A stretch of DNA of 64,000 bases from Symsagittifera roscoffensis (taxonomy: Eukaryota; Xenacoelomorpha; Acoela; Convolutidae): assembly GCF_963678635.1 (NCBI RefSeq), contig NW_026971453.1, positions 86,870 through 150,869 of the forward strand. The letters are read 5' to 3'. The number at the start of each line of letters is the position of its first letter. Position 1 is the stretch's first letter. The position numbers and the translations under genes are program-made. This document shows, in pieces, positions 1 through 10,809 of the stretch. The notes beneath the pieces are model-generated. The model saw only the letters and a list, made by a program, of their open reading frames with translations. It ran no database searches and was not told the DNA's origin.

Positions 1-872
1 ATTTCTTTCATACGTTTTGATTTGGTGAAGTTTGTTTGTTAGATGATGTTGAGGAAAGCAATAAGTTGGGTAAACTTTTTTTGACTGCAGTGAAATCTAA
101 CAAATCGAGATTGGCTGCAACAGGTTGTGCTGTATAAGTGAGAGCTAGTTTAAGCTTGTCAAATAACTCAACGTTTCCTTTGACATCTTTAGCAGGAGAA
201 ACTAAGTAATTGAAGCAAGTGAAAATACAAGGAACACTGAAACATTTTTGGGAAGGAAAAAATTGGTTTAATTGTTCTTCTGAATCTAATTGAATCAATA
301 TATGGTAATGAGTTTTTTTACATTCTCGGCTGAAAAAGGGCAATATTGAGATTTGAAGTGGCTCTCAAAAGCATAATTTTTAAAAGTAGATAAGCTAGGA
401 ACTTTTTCAGTAATAACAAACTTGAAATTTGATAGAATTTTTTTGAAATAATCAGGTAACACAATTTCGAGCATAGCTTCTGCCATTTTGTAAAGCAAAA
501 TCATTCGAGTCGTGCTTGAAATTGTTTGTGTTTCAGGAAAGTTGAGATTTCCTGGCTCGTTTACAATTAGAGTGTGGCTTCTCTTTGTTTTCAACAGTAT
601 CATAAACTTCTCTTGTTTGCGCTCGGATTGACTTTCCCGATTTTAGTAATTTTGAAAATTCTTCGCTGCTTAAGGAAAGTCTTTGTACACATTCAAATTC
701 AGCTCCTTCAGTTGCTTTTTTGAAAACTTTCAGGAACACATAAGTTTCAGTTTGGTCATATGTTTTCAATGTAGCACGCACTAATCTTTTACTGTTTTCC
801 GAAATATCAAAAATAGCAATCGCCAAAATCTTTATCTGCGTTTGCTGTGGTGCTTGTTTCGGTTTTATTCAT
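1..872 (-). pseudogene. Unknown gene of the Polinton-like locus, array copy 1 (runs off the left edge)
   Basis: This is the first array copy of the gene described at 4252-5426; only its 5' two thirds lie in the window. A plausible ATG is at 872. The frame shifts soon after the start, again near 600, and once more at a run of seven Ts (about 312-318) where copy 2 has eight. Compared with copy 2 the last lesion splits the central region into two overlapping frames. I do not recognise the protein. Confidence 0.6.
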
Positions 873-984
873 TGTAACGAGTAAATTTTCAAAGTAACTT
901 GATTTAAAACTGATTAGAAAGAAATGGTTCAGATTGATTGTATATGTCTGCAAAAGAAAACGTTGTATCTATTTTAATTTATAT

Positions 985-1175
985 ACACATGTAGTTTATA
1001 TCGTAAAGATATTGGATTGCAATCTGGTTCAAATGGATTAGTATTTTGTGCATGTACAACTGATAAAAATTTTATTGGGTGTCAAAGGTCACAATGTTTA
1101 AACGTTATTTTTGATACAAGCTATTTGTTCGAATGCAATTTAGATAAACATAGAATACCACGCAAGGTAATATAA
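985..1175 (+). other. Short conserved plus-strand reading frame, about 60 codons
   Basis: On the plus strand a Cys-containing frame (including NGLVFCACTTDKNFIGC) is open from about 985 to a TAA at 1173-1175. It is conserved at 5539-5729 and 10092-10282 in the other array copies. It precedes the polymerase on the same strand and could be a remnant of its N-terminal region or of a separate small gene. It ends at AAG|GTAATA, which could also be a splice donor, but I found no acceptor giving a sensible continuation. Function unknown. Confidence 0.3.
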
Positions 1176-1351
1176 ATATTTTACACGCCCTCCTTTATTA
1201 AACTGATCAAAAACTACATAGAAGGTCTTGAAATTTCTAATTTTAGAAGAACCAATCCCTATTTTAATTTCTTGAGGCGTTTTCACAATTCATTTCAGTT
1301 TCTTTTCTTTCCGCGTTACGTTTGTCCTTTTCTTCCATCTTTTCTTCAAAA

Positions 1352-1573
1352 ATGCCTTGTTATATTATTGCCGGATATTCCAATCACGAAAGAACCATTT
1401 TTAATGAACCCGTTCACGGTAATTTTGTAGCAAAAATTAACGAAGAAAAAAGTTTCAATTCTGATGAGTGGACTTCTACACATCACATTATGATTCCCAA
1501 AAATTTTTTACAGTTATTCAGTAAACATTCCTTAAAAAAGTCAAAGGAAGGCGAAGAACTGAATATAAAGTAA
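1352..1573 (+). CDS. Short hypothetical frame upstream of the polymerase fragment (array copy 1)
   Basis: A 73-codon frame begins at the ATG at 1352 and ends at a TAA at 1571-1573. In copies 2 (5906-6127) and 3 (10459-10680) the fourth codon is TAG instead of TAT, so only copy 1 is open from this ATG. No domain is recognised. Its position just upstream of the polymerase fragment, on the same strand, suggests a remnant of the polymerase N-terminus or of an upstream gene of the element. Confidence 0.35.
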   Translation: MPCYIIAGYSNHERTIFNEPVHGNFVAKINEEKSFNSDEWTSTHHIMIPKNFLQLFSKHSLKKSKEGEELNIK

Positions 1574-1702
1574 TTGAGTTACCTTACAAATTCTGGTAAA
1601 TATACGGATCCTGACGAGCCTCTTGCTCTTCAGGTTGATATTTCAACTTTATCAAAACCAGTAAAAAAAATTTTGTTTAAATAAGATTGTGATGTTACTC
1701 AG

Positions 1703-1937
1703 ATGTGTGAAAACCAGTTACAATACTTTGAAGAAATTGAATTTTTTGATCGTTTATGGGGAATGGAACAGATTGAATCACCATTATTAGTTACCCCGAA
1801 AGCTGATCCTTCTCCTACAGTGTCACCATGGCTTGATGAACCAGATTTTTGGATTTGTCAAGAACACTTCAGTGAGAGCGAAGAAAAGTGCCTGGATCAC
1901 TGTCACTCTTCGGGAAAATTTCTAGGATGGACCCACG
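1703..1937 (+). pseudogene. Truncated Polinton-type DNA polymerase B fragment (array copy 1)
   Basis: About 78 codons ending in the cysteine/histidine-rich signature region of protein-primed transposon family-B polymerases (pattern W.C...F then C.DHCH..GKF.GW.H). In this family the signature sits in the exonuclease-proximal region. The frame is cut at the duplication junction 1937/1938, where unrelated sequence follows with an immediate stop. It matches the start of the polymerase at 10810, so it is a by-product of the tandem duplication, not an independent gene. Confidence 0.8.
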
Positions 1938-2177
1938 GCTGATATTTCGTTCTCTAAATCGTTGTATGTAATTGAGTTGAGATGATTTGTCATTAATTAA
2001 TGGATTATGAGAAACAAAGGAACGGTATTTGGGTTGATCGTGAAGATAAAAACAAAATATCTTGTTATACGATGGATAGAATGTACTTTTGAGAAGCATT
2101 TGAAAAATTAAATCAGTTTTGCTAGATCCCGGGGACCTGAAACGGACACAAACAGTTGATCATTTGTTGAAATGGTC

Positions 2178-2759
2178 TTATTCATTATTATAACTTGGGA
2201 TTGGGTAACATGTATCCAACTGTACTGGATAGTATTGAAAGCCAAATGGCAGTCTCGTCACAACTAAGGTTGTAAAAAGACAATTTTGAAATAGATAAAG
2301 AGAGCAAAATGAAAATGAAACAGACTTGTGTGAAAAAGACAACTTCTGCAGACGGAAGAGAAATAGAATCACAAAATTTCCAAGCTCTGTTTTCGTGAGA
2401 TAAAGACTGTCGGCACCACCAATGTCTACAAAGTCGCAATCATTGTTCTCGACAGTGGTTTCATCATTTTCCATGTTCACTGGATTTTTTTTTTGCTTAT
2501 TTGTATCAAGGTTGATAGTTACAACTGCATACCAATCGCCTTTTTTTCTCTCTGATCGATTTCCGTTTGGTTTGTATTTTATTATATATCTTGCTATGTT
2601 TTTGTCTGTCAGAAGTGTCCGAACAATTTTTTCTACGTTTCCGGCACTGATTTCGTCTAATAAATCTTTTGATAAATTCTCACCTGTTAAATTCTCATTT
2701 TGTGTGTTTTCTTTTGGCAAAAATATTTTTTTGAAATTTTGAATTTCCAAATACGACAT
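2178..2759 (-). CDS. Hypothetical protein of the Polinton-like locus, 193 codons (array copy 1)
   Basis: An intact minus-strand frame starts at the ATG at 2759. The N-terminal 90 residues are polar (a helix-like, Glu/Lys/Asn-rich segment, then a basic GNRSERKKGDW stretch). After about residue 125 the translation becomes hydrophobic and Phe/Leu-rich and looks less protein-like, with an alternative frame of 83 codons overlapping it. The real gene may therefore end or shift frame near 2440. I recognise no domain. The second array copy (6732-7314) has the same start but a one-base shift in the middle, so at least one copy is decaying. Confidence 0.45.
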   Translation of the reverse strand: MSYLEIQNFKKIFLPKENTQNENLTGENLSKDLLDEISAGNVEKIVRTLLTDKNIARYIIKYKPNGNRSERKKGDWYAVVTINLDTNKQKKNPVNMENDETTVENNDCDFVDIGGADSLYLTKTELGNFVILFLFRLQKLSFSHKSVSFSFCSLYLFQNCLFTTLVVTRLPFGFQYYPVQLDTCYPIPSYNNE

Positions 2760-2859
2760 GTTAGAAACTAGTAATCACACAAGATCAAAAGAAAATGAAA
2801 ACAATCAATAAATATAATTATTATGATTCACAAAACTTGGTATAAATATATGTGATTCT

Positions 2860-3620
2860 TCATTTCGGATCAACAGGCACGTCAACTCCTCGTTCAATGA
2901 AGAAAAACTCAAGTTTAGTGAATTTGTCATGGTTACAATTAGATTTGAACTTTACAACAAAATGAGCAGCAACTCTGATAGTGGCTTGAGCTAAATGTTT
3001 TTCCGAAACGTTATCAGTTTTGACTAATTCTTTCAGTTCAGCTGGAAGCTGTTGATCATGCAAATGGATTTGTCTTCTCTCTCCCAGCTGAGGTTGCAGC
3101 CCTTCCAGGTTTAGATTGAACAACGGAACTGACTGGCGAAACTCCTGGAGTCTGGACATTGTACAGTTGAAAGGGCTGTATAGTCCAGAACTGTAAAAAA
3201 TTTCCGTAAATGATCGATTTCGATATCGTTCAGTGTAATGTGTTCGAGTTTTTGCAAGAGAATTTTTCCTCGACAATCTAATATGCATGTCCGCGTAAGA
3301 GTAACTTTAATTATTGGTGTTAAATTGCTTTCAGGACTCTGATTAGTCATTGAAGCGTAAGCACCAAATTTGGTGATAGAGTTGTTTGCATCATTGGACA
3401 GTTCATTTTGTAACCAATCGAAAAAAATTTTGGATTTTCTACGGTTACAATGTTTTAATAATTAATGCGAGGGAAGTAAATGAGAATGTCGTTTGCAAAT
3501 ACTTTTTTCTTGACCCAAAAACTGTTCAATCTTTGGGCAGCCAATATCTTCCAAATTTGTCACGGGTAATTTCAAGTATTCAGCTAATTGTAAGCTTTTT
3601 TCTCTTCTTTTGATAAATTG
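2860..3620 (-). pseudogene. Unknown decayed gene of the Polinton-like locus (array copy 1)
   Basis: A minus-strand reading frame can be followed from about 3620 with one TAA near 3460. It passes an internal ATG at 3350, changes frame near 3110-3150 and ends at 2860. The preserved parts are ordinary mixed polar/hydrophobic sequence with a Leu-rich stretch (LHDQQLPAELKELV) near the end. I do not recognise a domain. The segment is duplicated at 7375-8173 with a different C-terminus caused by point changes near the stop. Confidence 0.4.
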
Positions 3621-4251
3621 TTGAATTGAACTAGTGGCAGAAAATGAATTGTATCAATTGAATTAGCAGAGCAAACGGAAAGTTATTTTATGATCAAAGG
3701 TTTCTTGCCACATTTAAATCCTTCAATATCTAAAATAATGAGATGGTTGAAAAACAAATTTTTAGTTTTCTTTTTTTTGGGTTAACATGACTTTCACTCA
3801 ACATTCCAACAATCGAAATAACTTTGGTTTGAATGCTTTAAGAAATAAGCAAAATGCAATACATGTGACGTGACCCAGGTAACAGTTTTTCATTGGACAA
3901 GGCAAAACATATGTGTACCCAGGACCGGTATGATTTTTTTCTTGCAAAAATTATGCTGCGTCATGCAATATAGCATGTATTCTAAGAAATTTGAATTGTT
4001 TCAAGTATTTGTCGAGCGACGAATTGTCTATTCCAATTAAACCACCATATGGTCTGTTTTTCAAAACAAAATCACTATTAATATCAGCATCCAAATACAA
4101 ACAAGTGGCTAAAAAATACTGAAATCTGACTAATTTTTCTGGATATTGTGATTTGAGTCTATAAAAATTTCATGAATAAATTTTAAATCGAAAGTTGAAA
4201 TCAGGTTTACTGAACTCAATATAATAAAAAAGGAATAATTAAAAATATCAA
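3621..4251 (-). other. Spacer with a short decayed minus-strand frame
   Basis: Between the two unknown minus-strand genes of the unit this stretch is AT-rich. On the minus strand a frame of about 70 codons is open from roughly 4165 to 3947 (it includes the run NRPYGGLIGIDNSSLDKYL). It is conserved in the second unit (about 8719-8501), so it may be an exon or a gene remnant. Nothing else is recognisable. The same content recurs at 8174-8805. Confidence 0.3.
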
Positions 4252-5426
4252 TTAAAACTTAACTTTCTCTTCAACAATAAATTTCACAAACAAAACATCA
4301 GTATCTACATCAAGTTTCCCATATCCACTTGTCAAAATATCCATTATTTTACAAAAAGCGGCAAAGTGGGGTCCATTAATTAAACTTTCAAATCTTTTCA
4401 AAGTTTCTGTATTCATCTCATCTGTTTGAACATGTCTGCTTTCTGTGTGTTTCTTTGAAACTGAAGTCGAATTTCTTGCGGATTTGTTTGACGTCGACGA
4501 TGCAGCAGGCGTAACTGTATTATCAATTCGTTTCTGTCCCCCAATGACCGAAGATTTCTTTCATACGTTTTGATTTGGTGAATTTTGTTTGTTAGATGAT
4601 GTTGAGGAAAGCAATAAGTTGGGTAAACTTTTTTTGACTGCAGTGAAATCTAACAAATCGAGATTGGCTGCAACAGGTTGTGCTGTATAAGTGAGAGCTA
4701 GTTTAAGCTTGTCAAATAACTCAACGTTTCCTTTGACATCTTTAGCAGGAGAAACTAAGTAATTGAAGCAAGTGAAAATACAAGGAACACTGAAACATTT
4801 TTGGGAAGGAAAAAATTGGTTTAATTGTTCTTCTGAATCTAATTGAACCAATATATGGTAATGAGTTTTTTTTACATTCTCGGCTGAAAAAGGGCAATAT
4901 TGAGATTTGAAGTGGCTCTCAAAAGCATAATTTTTAAAAATAGATAAGCTAGGAACTTTTTCAGTAATAACAAACTTGAAATTTGGTAGAATTTTTTTGA
5001 AATAATCAGGTAACACAATTTCGAGCATAGCTTCTGCCATTTTGTAAAGCAAAATCATTCGAGTCGTGCTTGAAATTGTTTGTGTTTCAGGAAAGTTGAG
5101 ATTTCCTGGCTCGTTTACAATTAGAGTGTGGCTTCTCTTTGTTTTCAACAGTATCAAAAACTTCACTTGTTTGCGCTCGGATTGACTTTCCCGATTTTAG
5201 TAATTTTGAAAATTCTTCGCTGCTTAAGGAAAGTCTTTGTACACATTCAAATTCAGCGCCTTCAGTTGCTTTTTTGAAAACTTTCAGGAATACATAAGTT
5301 TCAGTTTGGTCATATGTTTTCAATGTAGCACGCACTAATCTTTTACTGTTTTCCGAAATATCAAAAATAGCAATCGCCAAAATCTTTATCTGCGTTTGCT
5401 GTGGTGCTTGTTTCGGTTTTATTCAT
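4252..5426 (-). pseudogene. Unknown ~390-codon gene of the Polinton-like locus, array copy 2 (best preserved)
   Basis: Reading on the minus strand from an ATG at 5426, about 15 codons precede a one-base frame change. An open stretch of about 97 codons (5380-5087) follows, then an overlapping frame of about 200 codons (5166-4561). After a single in-frame TGA at 4561-4563, about 100 more codons run to a TAA near 4252. The frame is conserved in all three array copies. The N-terminal part alternates beta-like hydrophobic stretches and ends in a charged segment. A faint resemblance to PC4/p15-type ssDNA-binding folds is too weak to name. There is no signal peptide and no clear membrane segment. 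It is divergently oriented from the polymerase, as is common in Polinton-type elements. Function unknown. Confidence 0.6.
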
Positions 5427-6256
5427 TGTAACGAGTAAATTTTCAAAGCAACTTGATTTAAAACTGATTAGAAAGAAATGGTTCAGATTGATTGTATATG
5501 TCTGCAAAAGAAAACGTTGTATCTATTTTAATTTATATACACATGTACTTTATATCGTAAAGATATTGGATTGCAATCTGGTTCAAATGGATTAGTATTT
5601 TGTGCATGTACAACTGATAAAAATTTTATTGGGTGTCAAAGGTCACAATGTTTAAACGTTATTTTTGATACAAGCTATTTGTTCGAATGCAATTTAGATA
5701 AACATAGAATACCACGCAAGGTAATATAAATATTTTACACGCCCTCCTTTATTAAACTGATCAAAAACTACATAGAAGGTCTTGAAATTTCTAATTTTAG
5801 AAGAACCAATCCCTATTTTAATTTCTTGAGGCGTTTTCACAATTCATTTCAGTTTCTTTTCTTTCCGCGTTACGTTTGTCCTTTTCTTCCATCTTTTCTT
5901 CAAAAATGCCTTGTTAGATTATTGCCGGATATTCCAATCACGAAAGAACCATTTTTTATGAACCCGTTCACGGTAATTTTGTAGCAAAAATTAACGAAGA
6001 AAAAAGTTTCAATTCTGATGAGTGGACTTCTACACATCACATTATGATTCCCAAAAATTTTTTACATTTATTCAGTAAACATTCCTTAAAAAAGTCAAAG
6101 GAAGACGAAGAACTGAATATAAAGTAATTGAGTTACCTTACAAATTCTGGTAAATATACGGATCCTGACGAGCCTCTTGCTCTTCAGGTTGATATTTCAA
6201 CTTTATCAAAACCAGTAAAAAAAAATTTGTATAAATAAGATTGTGATGTTACTCCG

Positions 6257-6491
6257 ATGTGTGAAAACCAGTTACAATACTTTGAAGAAATTGATTTTTT
6301 TGATCGTTTATGGGGAATGGAACAGATTGAATCACCATTATTAGTTACCCCGAAAGCTGATCCTTCTCCTACAGTGTCACCATGGCTTGATGAACCAGAT
6401 TTTTGGATTTGTCAAGAACACTTCAGTGAGAGCGAAGAAAAGTGCCTGGATCACTGTCACTCGTCGGGAAAATTTCTAGGATGGACCCACG
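6257..6491 (+). pseudogene. Truncated Polinton-type DNA polymerase B fragment (array copy 2)
   Basis: Second array copy of the fragment described at 1703-1937, cut at the junction 6491/6492. It differs from copies 1 and 3 by one substitution in the EEI-F-F region (Asp for Glu) and by silent changes near the DHCH motif. Confidence 0.8.
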
Positions 6492-6731
6492 GCTGATATT
6501 TCGTTCTCTAAATCGTTGTATGTAATTGAGTTGAGATGATTTGTCATTAATTAATGGATTATGAGAAACAAAGGAACGGTATTTGGGTTGATCGTGAAGA
6601 TAAAAACAAAATATCTTGTTATACGATGGATAGAATGTACTTTTGAGAAGCATTTGAAAAATTAAATCAGTTTTGCTAGATCCCGGGGACCTGAAACGGA
6701 CACAAACAGTTGATCATTTGTTGAAATGGTC

Positions 6732-7314
6732 TTATTCATTATTATAACTTGGGATTGGGTAACATGTATCCAACTGTACTGGATAGTATTGAAAGCCAAA
6801 TGGCAGTCTCGTCACAACTAAGGTTGTAAAAAGACAATTTTGAAATAGATAAAGAGAGCAAAATGAAAATGAAACAGACTTGTGTGAAAAAGACAACTTC
6901 TGCAGACGGAAGAGAAATAGAATCACAAAATTTCCAAGCTCTGTTTTCGTGAGATAAAGACTGTCGGCACCACCAATGTCTACAAAGTCGCAATCATTGT
7001 TCTCGACAGTGGTTTCATCATTTTCCATGTTCACTGGATTTTTTTTTGCTTATTTGTATCAAGGTTGATAGTTACAACTGCATACCAATCGCCTTTTTTT
7101 CTCTCTGATCGATTTCCGTTTGGTTTGTATTTTATTATATATCTTGCTATGTTTTTGTCTGTCAGAAGTGTCCGAACAATTTTTTCTACGTTTCCGGCAC
7201 TGATTTCGTCTAATAAATCTTTTGATAAATTCTCACCTGTTAAATTCTCATTTTGTGTGTTTTCTTTTGGCAAAAATATTTTTTTTGAAATTTTGAATTT
7301 TCAAATACGACATG
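6732..7314 (-). pseudogene. Hypothetical protein of the Polinton-like locus, array copy 2, frame broken
   Basis: This is the repeat copy of the 193-codon frame at 2178-2759. The ATG at 7314 is conserved. A change in the length of a T run next to the start (7280-7287) and another in the run near 7040-7047 split it into two overlapping frames (7273-7031 and 7034-6732). Function unknown. Confidence 0.45.
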
Positions 7315-7374
7315 TTAGCAACTAGTAATCACACAAGATCAAAAGAAAATGAAAACAATCAATAAATATAATTA

Positions 7375-8173
7375 TTATGATTCACAAAACTTGGTATATA
7401 TATATGTGATTCTTCGTTTCGGTTCAACAGGCACGTCAACTCCTCGTTCAATGAAGAAAAACTCAAGTTTTGTGAATTTGTCATGGTTACAATTAGATTT
7501 GAACTTTACAACAAAATGAGCAGCAACTCTGATAGTGGCTTGAGCTAAATGTATTTCCGAAACGTTATCAGTTTTGACTAATTCTTTCAGTTCAGCTGGA
7601 AGCTGTTGGTCATGCAAATGGATTTGTCTTCTCTCTCACAGCTGAGGTTGCAGCCCTTCCAGGTTGAGATTGAACAACGGAATTGACTGGCGAAACTCCA
7701 GGAGTCTGGACATTGTACAGTTGAAAGGGCTGCATAGTCCAGAACTGTAAAAAATTTCCGTAAATGATCGATTTCGATATCGTTCAGTGTAATGTGTTCG
7801 AGTTTTTGCAAGAGAAGTTTTCCTCGACAATCTAATATGCCTGTCCGCGTAAGAGTAACTTTAATTATTGGTGTTAAATTGCTTTCAGGACTCTGATTAG
7901 TCATTGAAGCGTAAGCACCAAATTTGGTGATAGAGTTGTTTGCATCATTGGACAGTTCATTTTGTAACCAATCGAAAAAAATTTTGGATTTTCTACGGTT
8001 ACAATGTTTTAATAATTAATGCGAGGGAAGTAAATGAGAATGTCGTTTGCAAATACTTTTTTCTTGACCCAAAAACTGTTCAATCTTTGGGCAGCCAATA
8101 TCTTCCAAATTTGTCACGGGTAATTTCAAGTATTCAGCTAATTGTAAGCTTTTTTCTCTTCTTTTGATAAATT
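7375..8173 (-). pseudogene. Unknown decayed gene of the Polinton-like locus (array copy 2)
   Basis: Second copy of the reading frame at 2860-3620, again split by a frame change (the 7904-7587 and 7617-7375 frames overlap) and by the upstream TAA. Substitutions around 7415-7425 abolish the stop used in copy 1, so the frame reads on to 7375. No function can be assigned. Confidence 0.4.
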
Positions 8174-8805
8174 GTTGAATTGAACTAGTGGCAGAAAATG
8201 AATTGTATCAATTGAATTAGCAGAGCAAATGGAAAGTTATTTTATGATCAAAGGTTTCTTGCCACATTTAAATCCTTCAATATCTAAAATAATGAGATGG
8301 TTGAAAAACAAATTTTTAGTTTTCTTTTTTTTGGGTTAACATGACTTTCACTCAACATTCCAACAATCGAAATAACTTTGGTTTGAATGCTTTAAGAAAT
8401 AAGCAAAATGCTATACATGTGACGTGACCCAGGTAACAGTTTTTCATTGGACAAGGCAAAACATATGTGTACCCAGGACCGGTATGATTTTTTTCTTGCA
8501 AAAATTATGCTGCGTCATGCAATATAGCATGTATTCTAAGAAATTTGAATTGTTTCAAGTATTTGTCGAGCGACGAATTGTCTATTCCAATTAAACCACC
8601 ATATGGTCTGTTTTTCAAAACAAAATCAGTATTAATATCAGCATCCAAATACAAACAAGTGGCTAAAAAATACTGAAATCTGACTAATTTTTCTGGATAT
8701 TGTGATTTGAGTCTATAAAAATTTCATGAATAAATTTTAAATCGAAAGTTGAAATCAGGTTTACTGAACTCAATATAATAAAAAAGGAATAATTAAAAAT
8801 ATCAA

Positions 8806-9979
8806 TTAAAACTTAACTTTCTCTTCAACAATAAATTTCATAAACAAAACATCAGTATCTACATCAAGTTTCCCATATCCACTTGTCAAAATATCGATTA
8901 TTTTACAAAAAGCGGCAAAGTGGGGTCCATTAATTAAACTTTCAAATCTTTTCAAAGTTTCTGTATTCATCTCATCTGTTTGAACATGTCTGCTTTCTGT
9001 GTGTTTCTTTGAAACGGAAGTCGAATTTCTTGCGGATTTGTTTGACGTCGACGATGCAGCAGGCGTAACTGTATTATCATTTCATTTCTGTCCCCCAATG
9101 ACCAAAGATTTCTTTCATACGTTTTGATTTGGTGAAGTTTGTTTGTTAGATAATGTTGAGGAAAGCAATAAGTTGGGTAAACTTTTTTTGACTGCAGTGA
9201 AATCTAACAAATCGAGATTGGCTGCAACAGGTTGTGCTGTATAAGTGAGAGCTAGTTTAAGCTTGTCAAATAACTCAACGTTTCCTTTGATATCTTTAGC
9301 AAGAGAAACTAAGTAATTGAAGCAAGTGAAAATACAAGGAACACTGAAACATTTTTGGGAAGGAAAAAATTGGTTTAATTGTTCTTCTGAATCTAATTGA
9401 ATCAATATATGGTAATGAGTTTTTTTACATTCTCGGCTGAAAAAGGGCAATATTGAGATTTGAAGTGGCTCTCAAAGGCATAATTTTTAAAAGTAGATAA
9501 ACTAGGAACTTTTTCAGTAATAACAAACTTGAAATTTGGTAGAATTTTTTTGAAATAATCAGGTAACACAATTTCGAGCATAGCTTCTGCCATTTTGTAA
9601 AGGAAAATCATTCGAGTCGTGCTTGAAATTGTTTGTGTTTCAGGAAAGTTGAGATTTCCTGGCTCGTTTACAATTAGAGCGTGGCTTCTCTTTGTTTTCA
9701 ACAGTATCAAAAACTTCACTTGTTTGCGCTCGGATTGACTTTCCCGATTTTAGTAATTTTGAAAATTCTTCGCTGCTTAAGGAAAGTCTTTGTACACATT
9801 CAAATTCAGCGCCTTCAGTTGCTTTTTTGAAAACTTTCAGGAATACATAAGTTTCAGTTTGGTCATATGTTTTCAATGTAGCACGCACTAATCTTTTACT
9901 GTTTTCCGAAATATCAAAAATAGCAATCGCCAAAATCTTAATCTGCGTTTGCTGTGGTGCTTGTTTCGGTTTTATTCAT
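8806..9979 (-). pseudogene. Unknown gene of the Polinton-like locus, array copy 3
   Basis: Third copy of the gene described at 4252-5426, and the one adjacent to the native polymerase gene. It starts at an ATG at 9979 and ends near 8806. It shares the seven-T deletion of copy 1 (near 9420-9426), so its central frame is broken where copy 2 is open. It also carries the early frame change and the later overlap near 9700. The gene and the polymerase are divergent with roughly 0.5-0.8 kb between them. Confidence 0.6.
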
Positions 9980-10809
9980 TGTAACGAGTAAATTTTCAAA
10001 GTAACTTGATTTAAAACTGATTAGAAAGAAATGGTTCAGATTGATTGTATATGTCTGCAAAAGAAAACGTTGTATCTATTTTAATTTATATACACATGTA
10101 CTTTATATCGTAAAGATATTGGATTGCAATCTGGTTCAAATGGATTAGTATTTTGTGCATGTACAACTGATAAAAATTTTATTGGGTGTCAAAGGTCACA
10201 ATGTTTAAACGTTATTTTTGATACAAGCTATTTGTTCGAATGCAATTTAGATAAACATAGAATACCACGCAAGGTAATATAAATATTTTACACGCCCTCC
10301 TTTATTAAACTGATCAAAAACTACATAGAAGGTCTTGAAATTTCTAATCTTAGAAGAACCAATCCCTATTTTAATTTCTTGAGGCGTTTTCACAATTCAT
10401 TTCAGTTTCTTTTCTTTCCGCGTTACGTTTGTCCTTTTCTTCCATCTTTTCTTCAAAAATGCCTTGTTAGATTATTGCCGGATATTCCAATCACGAAAGA
10501 ACCATTTTTTATGAACCCGTTCACGGTAATTTTGTAGCAAAAATTAACGAAGAAAAAAGTTTCAATTCTGATGAGTGGACTTCTACACATCACATTATGA
10601 TTCCCAAAAATTTTTTACATTTATTCAGTAAACATTCCTTAAAAAAGTCAAAGGAAGACGAAGAACTGAATATAAAGTAATTGAGTTACCTTACAAATTC
10701 TGGTAAATATACGGATCCTGACGAGCCTCTTGCTCTTCAGGTTGATATTTCAACTTTATCAAAACCAGTAAAAAAAAATTTGTATAAATAAGATTGTGAT
10801 GTTACTCCG

